Of a stretch of 20,319 nt of DNA, positions 1 through 7,426 are shown one piece after another (the first letter of the stretch is position 1; each line of letters starts with the position of its first letter). Both the position numbers and the translations under genes were made by a program. This stretch comes from a virus. The notes beneath the pieces are model-generated. The model ran no database searches, was not told the DNA's origin, and saw only the letters and a list, made by a program, of their open reading frames with translations. Location: positions 1 to 20,319 of the IMG/VR virus record IMGVR_UViG_3300042987_001852; one strand, written 5' to 3'.

Positions 1-2021
1 GGATCAAGGCCGTAAGAGACAAAAAGCTCGGCTTCGGTTGTTTCTTCGGCTTTTAATCGCACATGCTCAAGGATATGCTTGTGCAAAGTCATTGCTGCCA
101 TGGGTTGAGCCTGCAACATAGGCGATAAACCCATCATCAAGTGTGATGCAATGTGCGCATCGTGCTGTTGGCCCGCAAACGCCTTCAATTCCATCGTATC
201 CAACACGTCTGCGTTCTCTTGCGCAGGATCCTTGGGCATTTGAGTGCGCTGCGGCTTCAAAATGCTGTCGATATCGCGCACATTCATCGCAGAATATACT
301 CGATAATAAGCTTCATACAAATTATGCATCTGAGGGGCCGACTGAGCCATCTGCAATTGCATTTGCGCCAGTGTTAAACGCTGAGCTGATGAGAAAATGT
401 TGGGATCTGAAACCGGTTGCACGGCAACAAGGTTGTTGAAATCCGCTTTCTTGATTTTTCTTGACGCTCCAGGCACGTCATAAGGGTATTCATCGGGTAA
501 ATACTGCCCAAAGCCCTGGGCCAAGAGCTCAAATTCTTCTTTCAACGCGTAGTGCAGCCGTTTGTGGATGGCCGACATGACCTGCGTGCCGCGTTCAAGC
601 AGTGCAAGGGTCGTTCCGACCTGCGCCATCTGGTTGCCTTCGCCTACTTGCATGTCAGCGATGCTTGCCAAGCGTCTTCCGGCATCCACACAAAAGCCAA
701 GCAGGGCAAAAAGCGTCTGCGAGGGCTCTTTATAAGGCAAAGGCAGCATGTTTTGCTGCAATTCCGCCCCACCCACGTCAATATCGCGCCATTCTCCGGG
801 CTGAATCGGATTATCCTGGTCCGCGATCCTTGCGCCTTTGGCCTTAAAGCCCGCTGGAAGGTTAGAAAGCGTCCCCGCATCCAACAATTGACGCAGTGCA
901 GAGGTTGCCGTCTTGGAAAGGCCACCAATTAAATGCACAAAACCCAAGCCGTACGACCCAAGGCCCTCGATTAAGACGTAATGCACAAAATAATTACGCC
1001 GATTCTTGCGCTCGTCGTCCTCTTTCCAGTTCCTACGCACGCCAATGACGCGTTTTGTAGCTTCATCCAACGTAATCACATACGGCAGCTTGATCCCCGT
1101 GGGCTCTCCCTTGTCATCTTTGTCCTCGAACCCTGGTAAATCGTAGTCCACCTGGAATTCAAGCAAAAAAATCTCTTCCGGTGCGCCTGTTTCCACGACA
1201 CCCGTCTGCTTATCGACCTGATAACGAATCTGACTTGCATCTGAAGGGTAGAGTTCACCCTCAACAATGACATCCAAGTACTCGCCTGCGACCACGCGCT
1301 TGCGATATTCGTTGGAATCCATCGCAATACGGTGCGTGATCCGTGGGCATTGGCTCATGACGCTTGATCCGTAATACGGAATAAACACGTCGTCTGCCAA
1401 AACAAGCTTGGAAACCATCCGCCCAAGCTGCTCGTCGTAGTAAACCTTCTTAAATACCGACCCGCCGTAGCCCAAATAGAACATCGCCTGATCAAACTCG
1501 GGCGTATATTCCTTCATGACCGTGGTGATCTGGTAATTCATGAAGTCCTGCACGCGTCCAGCCTGCTGGAACTTGTCCAAGGTCTCTTTGCCCAGGATCT
1601 CCGTGCGCACAGGACCGCCCGCTGGCATCAATTCCTTGGTCGCTTGGGCCTGAAACTGGACCACGGCCTCCATCAACAAGGGGTGAGTCGCCGCTGCCGC
1701 ACCTCGAAAGGGCTTGGTGCGCTCTTGAAAGTTCATGCCTAAGAGCTCAAGGCCCTTGGCATAGGTCTGCTCCCAGTCAGAACGGCTTGACTTATCCGCT
1801 TCAAAGAAGGCCGAGAGGTCTATAGCGATCTTGGATAACGTGTCCTCGTCCACGACTTCTGCCAGATTGGCATAGAAATCCACCTCGTTATCGTCTTCTT
1901 CCCCGATTTCGACCGTCGCTCCACCGTCCTCATCAAGAATAATCTCAATTTCAGGCATATTCTCCTGATCGATCTCGATCGATGTGGCAGGGGCTTCGTA
2001 GAGGGATTTGTCGATGGGCAT
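1..2021 (-). CDS. Phage portal protein (P22-like), C-terminus cut by window edge
   Basis: The minus frame is open from the ATG at 2021 to the left edge, giving 673 residues. The portal forms the dodecameric ring at the capsid vertex through which DNA is packaged and ejected. The N-terminus is acidic. It is followed by a segment with RTKPFRGAAAATHPLL and then FQAQATKELMPAGGPVRTEI, which I recognise from large podovirus-type portals. The middle has DDVFIPYYGSS and KLPYVITLDEATKRVIGVRR, and the later part is helical and Gln/Met-rich, as expected for the stem, wing and barrel. The start is supported by AAGGA 7 nt upstream and lies 14 nt after the stop of the 839-residue gene, so the two are co-transcribed. 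Missing residues lie beyond position 1. The P22-like assignment rests on length and these segments and was not checked by alignment. Confidence 0.82.
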   Translation of the reverse strand, partial: MPIDKSLYEAPATSIEIDQENMPEIEIILDEDGGATVEIGEEDDNEVDFYANLAEVVDEDTLSKIAIDLSAFFEADKSSRSDWEQTYAKGLELLGMNFQERTKPFRGAAAATHPLLMEAVVQFQAQATKELMPAGGPVRTEILGKETLDKFQQAGRVQDFMNYQITTVMKEYTPEFDQAMFYLGYGGSVFKKVYYDEQLGRMVSKLVLADDVFIPYYGSSVMSQCPRITHRIAMDSNEYRKRVVAGEYLDVIVEGELYPSDASQIRYQVDKQTGVVETGAPEEIFLLEFQVDYDLPGFEDKDDKGEPTGIKLPYVITLDEATKRVIGVRRNWKEDDERKNRRNYFVHYVLIEGLGSYGLGFVHLIGGLSKTATSALRQLLDAGTLSNLPAGFKAKGARIADQDNPIQPGEWRDIDVGGAELQQNMLPLPYKEPSQTLFALLGFCVDAGRRLASIADMQVGEGNQMAQVGTTLALLERGTQVMSAIHKRLHYALKEEFELLAQGFGQYLPDEYPYDVPGASRKIKKADFNNLVAVQPVSDPNIFSSAQRLTLAQMQLQMAQSAPQMHNLYEAYYRVYSAMNVRDIDSILKPQRTQMPKDPAQENADVLDTMELKAFAGQQHDAHIASHLMMGLSPMLQAQPMAAMTLHKHILEHVRLKAEETTEAELFVSYGLD

Positions 2022-2035
2022 GCTAGGTCCTTGGA

Positions 2036-4555
2036 TCAAGCGTGAGCTTTGATGAATGCTGTTGTTTTGTCAACGGGGCCACCGCGTTTGTAACCGTAAG
2101 CCTTGTATTTACGCAAAAGCTCAGTAAGTTCCTCTTGTGTAACGTACTGAGGGATCGTAGCGTTTTCTGCCTTCATTGCCGCAGCTAGATCGCTGCCTCG
2201 ATCAATGGCAAATAAATTCGCGTTTAGTAAGTCTTTTACTTCCGACCAATTGCCGCTGCGCACAAAGTCTTGAACAAATGGAAGAAATTCTTTTTTTATT
2301 GCCTTATTGCCCTCTCCCTTGATTTGAGTAATCATTGCTGGACGACTTTCAATAACGCGATTCATCGCCTCATCGTATGCAATTCGACCTTCCGGGCCTT
2401 GGAGTTTGCTAGACCCAGGCTGAAACCGCTCCATCTCGGCAACGATTGCCTTATTATCCAAAGGTGTGGATATGTCATGTTTTACTTCGATGGTTGCATG
2501 CGACTGTCCTTTTGCGTCGCGCAGTGAATATACCTTAGCTTCACCGCTTTGTATCGCCCCCCAACCTCCCAGGCCGTAAAAGGGGTTTCCTCCCTTTTCC
2601 GGAGGTTCGTAGCCGCGTACCGAATGACCCATGGCATCCGACTCAGCAGCAAACTGCCCAGGTTTATTAAGCTGGATCCAACGATACTTCTGTTCTGGAT
2701 AAGCCTTGTAAAGATCGGCTTTGTTCGTTTCCTCGATGGCAAGCGCTTTTTTATTGTTGATCCGCCAATTATTAATCTTGGCTACACGCTCAACGGCCTG
2801 CGGTACGGTCATTTTCTCAAGGTCTTTGGGCTGTACACGCAACGCATCGGGCAGGTTCGATTGCGGGCTCATGGCGTTGGTTAACTCATCAACAAGATGG
2901 TCAAAGCCTAGCCCAGATGTAATATCCGAATTTAACTTCATGCCATAAACTGGCGTGTCTGGCGCTACTTTTCTCAACCAAGGATTCCTTTCCATCTCAC
3001 TTTTAATTGGAAAGAATACCGCAGCATCATCGGGTTGTATGCTCAGATCTGCAAGCGTCTCCCAGTCTTTGGCGAGATTAGACTTGCCCAGGCCTTCTGG
3101 TGGATATTTGGCACCCTCTCTGTTTAACTTCAACAAACGCATTCGAGCTTCCTCGTACCCACCTAAAGATCTAGGAACGTCTTGATTTTGCGTGTCAAAG
3201 TGCAATATATCTCTTTCCGCCAGCGCCCGAACGGGATCCTCGGGGGTGGCCATTTCGTTCTTGACATACTTCGTAAGCTTGGTGTCAATCCACTTGTTAA
3301 TTGCTGCCGCAGGCTTTAACTCAGCGTAGGCCCTTTCGACCTGAGCCAAGGACTCTGGGCTAAGTCTTGCCATAGCCTCCGGCGTATAAGTCGCATTCAT
3401 TTCCGCGAGTACTTGATCAGCTGGCAGACCACGAGCGCCAGCGGTTCTTTTGAGCGGCTTCAGCGCTTGCTCAGCCGAGAAAAGTCCAGCAAGCCAATTT
3501 CCACCCTTGGGCTTGATGACCCCTGCTCCACCTAGAGCCGCTAGTGCGGTTGCTGCATCCCCGGCCATACCAGCAACCTTAGCGGGCATGACTCCTGAAC
3601 CAACCGCTTGTCCTGTGCGATAGCCTTCGCCTCCAGGAATAATGGGCGTTGCACCAAGCACGCCTCGGGGCATGTCCGCAAATTCTTTAAGCAGCTCTAT
3701 TCCCCGCTGATCTTCGCCATACCCTTTTAACTGCGAAGCCCGCAAGCCTTTAGTAAACCCAGTACGCTGGGGCGGTTGTTTCGAAGCATCGAGCCGATTG
3801 AGCATGCGCTGCGATTCGCTGCGGATCTCTTCGCGCTCGTCAATGACACTAGGAACTTCGTCGGGGTTGGGGGAGCCTTGGGCGAACTTGGCAACAGGAC
3901 GATCCTTTTGACCAATACGTCCTAGATTAATAAGAACATCGCGACCCGTTCCAGGAGGAATCTTTTCTCCTGCGTACTCCCGGATCATGCCGTAAGGCCC
4001 AAATGCACCATAGTCCCCGGTCCGTGCCTCACGCATATCTTGCAACATGGGCGGATTAAAATCATACTTATCGACGACCTGTAGGTTACCTTTAGGATCC
4101 GTCCTATAAGAAAACCGCCCTAGCGTGGTCTGTATATTGCCTAGTGGATCACCCATGGAAAAAAGACTTGGGGTAAAGGACATAGGCATGGGACCATCTT
4201 TGCTCAGCTTTTGAGCTAAGGCAACATAGTCCCCGTAGGTAATCGATCCCTTATCCGATCCTTTAAGTGCAATAAGCTGACGGATAGCGTCCAACTCCTC
4301 GGGCTTAAAGTTCTTCTCAGTAATCGGTGTTTTTACCCCTTGCGCCGTTTCCAAAAGGGTTCGCCCCGATGTTGGAAACCACTCAGGATTGAGCTTTTGA
4401 GCGATGAAATCCACCACACGGTTCATGCCCGTGACTTCCGGGGCCTTGTCCTTGGGTGATGTTTCACGTGAAACATCTCCACCGTTGGATTTTTTTACGA
4501 TAAACTCCTCGGTGCTTGCCTCACCGCCCGCGTTTTTCTTAAGGGGTTTTTTCAT
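2036..4555 (-). CDS. Large virion-associated protein with PcfJ-like C-terminal domain (839 aa)
   Basis: This gene lies between the repeat protein and the portal in the late block, so a virion or ejected internal protein is the best inference. Residues 1-40 are basic/polar and contain D27-S33, encoded by a perfect parS palindrome. Residues about 65-170 hold TTLGRFSYRTDPKGN and DKYDFNP, a pattern I associate with phage structural proteins. Residues about 535-610 contain YGMKLNSDITSGLGFDHLVDEL and PQAVERVAKINNWR. Residues about 625-790 hold MGHSVRGYEPP, then KVYSLRDAKGQSHATIEV, then ITQIKGEGNKAIKKEF. This order resembles the PcfJ-type domain (HCV.GY, I.SLR, TIEV, Q.KG.GN), but the usual Cys after His is Ser here. 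No Shine-Dalgarno site precedes the ATG, which lies 5 nt after the upstream stop, so translation is probably coupled. No enzymatic activity is claimed. Confidence 0.75.
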   Translation of the reverse strand: MKKPLKKNAGGEASTEEFIVKKSNGGDVSRETSPKDKAPEVTGMNRVVDFIAQKLNPEWFPTSGRTLLETAQGVKTPITEKNFKPEELDAIRQLIALKGSDKGSITYGDYVALAQKLSKDGPMPMSFTPSLFSMGDPLGNIQTTLGRFSYRTDPKGNLQVVDKYDFNPPMLQDMREARTGDYGAFGPYGMIREYAGEKIPPGTGRDVLINLGRIGQKDRPVAKFAQGSPNPDEVPSVIDEREEIRSESQRMLNRLDASKQPPQRTGFTKGLRASQLKGYGEDQRGIELLKEFADMPRGVLGATPIIPGGEGYRTGQAVGSGVMPAKVAGMAGDAATALAALGGAGVIKPKGGNWLAGLFSAEQALKPLKRTAGARGLPADQVLAEMNATYTPEAMARLSPESLAQVERAYAELKPAAAINKWIDTKLTKYVKNEMATPEDPVRALAERDILHFDTQNQDVPRSLGGYEEARMRLLKLNREGAKYPPEGLGKSNLAKDWETLADLSIQPDDAAVFFPIKSEMERNPWLRKVAPDTPVYGMKLNSDITSGLGFDHLVDELTNAMSPQSNLPDALRVQPKDLEKMTVPQAVERVAKINNWRINNKKALAIEETNKADLYKAYPEQKYRWIQLNKPGQFAAESDAMGHSVRGYEPPEKGGNPFYGLGGWGAIQSGEAKVYSLRDAKGQSHATIEVKHDISTPLDNKAIVAEMERFQPGSSKLQGPEGRIAYDEAMNRVIESRPAMITQIKGEGNKAIKKEFLPFVQDFVRSGNWSEVKDLLNANLFAIDRGSDLAAAMKAENATIPQYVTQEELTELLRKYKAYGYKRGGPVDKTTAFIKAHA
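4458..4477. promoter_or_regulatory. parS: Perfect parS-like palindrome (ParB centromere site)
   Basis: The 20-bp sequence GATGTTTCACGTGAAACATC is a perfect inverted repeat. Its inner 16 bp (4460-4475) is identical to the canonical parS consensus TGTTTCACGTGAAACA bound by chromosomal ParB in most bacteria. It lies in the coding sequence of the 839-residue gene, about 80 bp after the ATG, and reads D-V-S-R-E-T-S in frame. The chance of a given exact 16-mer in 20 kb is roughly 5 in a million. No ParA or ParB gene is visible here. Identity to parS is seen directly; use of host ParB is inference. Confidence 0.85.
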
Positions 4556-4560
4556 GGATG

Positions 4561-7383
4561 CTATGGTGGGGGTTGGTCGTTACTTGTTCCACCCGTTACG
4601 GTGTCAGTGGCTGTCTTGGTGGTGTCAGTAGCAGGTGCGGCGGCTACAGTGGTACGGTCCGCGACCAAAGCGTCCGCAGCGGCGGCTACCTTACTGGGGT
4701 CAACCGGATCGCCAAAGGCCCCTGCCCGCGCCTGATTCATGAGTCGATAGTACTCCGGCGTGGTAATCTTCTTACCAGCAAGACCTGAAGAAAGGGCAAG
4801 TAATAGCTTCCTTCTTGCCTCAGCGTTCAAGGAACTGGCTGAGCCTGCGGTCGTGTAGGTATTCGTTGCTGCATTGTAATCCGGCTGCTCGCCTTCCCCG
4901 TACTGCACATTCAAGAGCGTACGCGGACGGGATGTCACCACGGGGGGCGTCCAACTTAGCCCACTGCCCGTGGAGCTTTGAATTGAGGCGGCGGGCGCGT
5001 AAGTAAAGGACCGTGTCACAGGGTCCCAGGTCCGTTGCGAACTAGCACGGAACTTTGCATCAACTGCTGGGACGTTGATCGCGGACACGGCTCTTTCTTT
5101 ACTATCCGGCAACTTAATGCCTTCAACAAGCTCATCAAGCGTAGGATAAGGACCAATTGAAGGTGGAAGCGGAGTGAGTGTCGGGGAAAGTGTTTTTGGA
5201 TCAGGGACTTTCTGCTGTGCGTTATAAAGGGATAAGACAAAGTTGTAAATATTCCCTGCTTGCGTAGCCAACGGTGAAAGCGTGCTGTTAGTTGAAGCCC
5301 TGCCTGAAAGATGTATGTACTGGTTTAAGTAATCTTGTAGCAACGATCTTGTTATTGAGGTATCAGCATTTGGCAACCCAAGATACCCTGGGGCTGATTG
5401 GTACTTTACGCTGTTATCCCCGTATGTCGCCATCCGGTCAAATGGGTTGTAGTACGCCCCTAAGTTCTGAGCAGCAAGATAAAGGTCTGCCCCTGTGGCG
5501 TTTGGAGCGCCTGCAATATAATTGTTAAACGCTGTTGTGAACTGGTTAAACGTTGCATTCGGTGCATTAGGGGTTCGATAACTATATCCCCCATAAGTAA
5601 AGGTTTTGGAGAACGGGTCGTAATTAACGCCTAAGTCTGTAGCCCTATTAACGAGTGTTTCGCCCGTCAGATTTTTACCCCCCGTTACAAGACCACCGAC
5701 AATGCCTTGAAACTCACGCTCCGTAGGCGTGGGTGCAGTGGCCGCTGTGTAGGATAAGTCACCTCGTGTAACAGTCTGTGTAAACGGGTTATATGTAGCA
5801 CCAATGCTTGAAGCCGCTTGTGATGCCGTGGTGGCGGATACTCCGGGTGTTGCAGCTAGATACGCATCAACATCGCTTTGAAACTCTTGTTGTGTTACAT
5901 CCGGAAGCGCAGCATTTCTATAAGTAAACCCGCCAAAAGTCACTGTGTCAGTGTAAGGATCAAATGTGCCACCGACACTTGACGCCGCCTCACGGGCTTG
6001 CGTTGCAGTCAGCCCAGGTGTTGATTGCGTATATCGATCGACAAAAGTCCCTAGTTCTTGGTTGCTGGCAATCTTTGGGGCATTGGCCGCTGTATAAGAA
6101 ACATCACCAAACGAAACAGTCTGGTTAAACGGGTTATAGAAGCCTCCTATGCTTGTTGCCGCTTGCGCCGCTTGCGTAGCACTCACCTTAGGGTTGGCTG
6201 TAAGGTAATCGTTGACAATGTACGAAAGCTGGCTTTGTGTAGGACCAGGGGCTTTTGGAGCATCAAAGCTAAACCCACCAATGCTCGTTACGCCTGTAAA
6301 GGGGTCATAGGTACCCCCTACACTTTTTGCTGCGGCTGCGGCTTCTTCTCCCGTGGCATTTGGATTAGCTGCAAGCCAATCCTTCACCGCAGTTTCAACA
6401 GAACTTTGCGTCCAAGGGTTACTGCCCTCTGCAAACCGCTGAACAGGTATCGCGTCTAACATACGCCGAGAGGCAGTAATCTCGCCACCTTGAGCCTTTC
6501 TCACCAAACCAGGAATCGCCGTCCCATAACCCGTGGACTGGTAACCCGTGGCAATAGACCCTGTGGGGTCACTCGCTGCGCCCTGCAATAATGTCCGTCG
6601 AACAGGGCTAATGGTCCGAGGTGCATTGATCCCGGTCATGTCTACCGTCCTTGGTTGAATCATTGGTTGTCCTTGGGCCGTGGCCGGTGCAGCATCTCCC
6701 GTGTACCTACCTGTTACTTGAGCCATCGGAATGGCAGAAGGCATCTGCTCCTGGGACAACGCGGCATACCGCATTCTTGAAGATGGAAGCGAAAAAACCT
6801 GCCGAGAGGCAATACCTCCTTGAGCCATTTTTACAATCCCGTACTTACCTTCAAGGGGAAATGCCCCTTGCCCTGCGCCCGTTGACGGGCTTCGTGCATT
6901 AAAGGCGCTTCCTCCAGGGTAACTAGGGGGAGGCTGGAATGACTGTTGCATGGGCATTTGAAACGATTGCGGCATTTGAAACGATTGCGGCATTTGAAAC
7001 GATTGCGGCATTTGAAACGATTGCGGCATTTGAAACGATTGCGGCATTTGAAACGATTGCGGCATTTGCTGCATTTGCAACATAGGGCTGGCCTGTTGCA
7101 TGAGCACCTGAGGCATGGCCAACGATGCCCGCGTGTTCATTGCCCCGCCAAAAGGAGAAGAAGGAGCTTTAGCCATTGCTGATTGCGTAGGGGCGGAGAC
7201 CATGCCCTGCAACTGCATCATCTCCTGTTCTATTTGCCGACGAGCTGTTGCGTCAGCTATTTGTTGCTCAGCTGTCAAACCTGGACCCCGGTAGTCCATG
7301 GTCATGGCATTTGGTGACGGCATCCGTTCAGGCCTGCTTCCAAAATTATTTAAATAGTCAAAAATATTGTTTGATGTCGTCAT
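4561..7383 (-). CDS. Repeat-rich virion protein, six ~57-residue modules (940 aa)
   Basis: This follows the terminase gene and precedes the 839-residue gene. The ATG at 7383 is preceded by AGGGGA. Residues about 100-145 are Met/Gln-rich and include a perfect FQMPQS hexapeptide tandem. Around residues 184, 294 and 316 are short MAQGG, KAQGG and RFAEGS motifs. Residues about 320-665 hold six degenerate modules of about 57 residues with the pattern (D/N)xYLxxxPxxSATxAxxAAxSIGGxYxPFTxTVxxGxxSYxxxxAP. The C-terminus is Ala/Thr-rich and ends in PPP. There is no signal peptide or clear membrane segment. I do not recognise a family with known function. Position in the late operon and modular architecture suggest a structural, tail or adhesin-like protein, but this is inference. 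Confidence 0.72.
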   Translation of the reverse strand: MTTSNNIFDYLNNFGSRPERMPSPNAMTMDYRGPGLTAEQQIADATARRQIEQEMMQLQGMVSAPTQSAMAKAPSSPFGGAMNTRASLAMPQVLMQQASPMLQMQQMPQSFQMPQSFQMPQSFQMPQSFQMPQSFQMPQSFQMPMQQSFQPPPSYPGGSAFNARSPSTGAGQGAFPLEGKYGIVKMAQGGIASRQVFSLPSSRMRYAALSQEQMPSAIPMAQVTGRYTGDAAPATAQGQPMIQPRTVDMTGINAPRTISPVRRTLLQGAASDPTGSIATGYQSTGYGTAIPGLVRKAQGGEITASRRMLDAIPVQRFAEGSNPWTQSSVETAVKDWLAANPNATGEEAAAAAKSVGGTYDPFTGVTSIGGFSFDAPKAPGPTQSQLSYIVNDYLTANPKVSATQAAQAATSIGGFYNPFNQTVSFGDVSYTAANAPKIASNQELGTFVDRYTQSTPGLTATQAREAASSVGGTFDPYTDTVTFGGFTYRNAALPDVTQQEFQSDVDAYLAATPGVSATTASQAASSIGATYNPFTQTVTRGDLSYTAATAPTPTEREFQGIVGGLVTGGKNLTGETLVNRATDLGVNYDPFSKTFTYGGYSYRTPNAPNATFNQFTTAFNNYIAGAPNATGADLYLAAQNLGAYYNPFDRMATYGDNSVKYQSAPGYLGLPNADTSITRSLLQDYLNQYIHLSGRASTNSTLSPLATQAGNIYNFVLSLYNAQQKVPDPKTLSPTLTPLPPSIGPYPTLDELVEGIKLPDSKERAVSAINVPAVDAKFRASSQRTWDPVTRSFTYAPAASIQSSTGSGLSWTPPVVTSRPRTLLNVQYGEGEQPDYNAATNTYTTAGSASSLNAEARRKLLLALSSGLAGKKITTPEYYRLMNQARAGAFGDPVDPSKVAAAADALVADRTTVAAAPATDTTKTATDTVTGGTSNDQPPP
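5395..6420 (-). repeat. Six-fold protein-level module array inside the 940-aa gene
   Basis: Six consecutive modules of 55-59 codons each begin with a helix-like segment and end with a GG/GD-x-(S/T)Y hairpin-like element. Examples of the core are VGGTYDPFTGVTSIGGFSF, IGGFYNPFNQTVSFGDVSY, VGGTFDPYTDTVTFGGFTY, IGATYNPFTQTVTRGDLSY, LGVNYDPFSKTFTYGGYSY and LGAYYNPFDRMATYGDNSV. A degenerate seventh trace, WDPVTRSFTY, lies further towards the C-terminus. The modules have diverged at nucleotide level, unlike the 18-bp array in the same gene. Confidence 0.85.
6955..7068 (-). repeat. Perfect 18-bp tandem repeat, 6.3 copies
   Basis: The unit CATTTGAAACGATTGCGG (plus strand) is repeated six times without mismatch from 6955 to 7062, followed by six more bases of a seventh copy. 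It is in frame and encodes a repeating FQMPQS hexapeptide. Perfect identity points to recent expansion by slippage or recombination, so copy number may vary between relatives. Confidence 0.97.
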
Positions 7384-7426
7384 GACTTCCCCTGGCCAGG
7401 GTTATTCGATACGCGGCATTATGAGC

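Noticed and set aside
6058-6459. 133-residue plus frame inside the repeat gene
   Set aside because: Shadow of the 940-residue gene; its apparent regularity comes from the repeats on the other strand.
7390-7401. CCCTGGCCAGGG palindrome upstream of the 940-residue gene as a terminator
   Set aside because: No T-tract and it contains the ribosome-binding site; probably a small hairpin at most.
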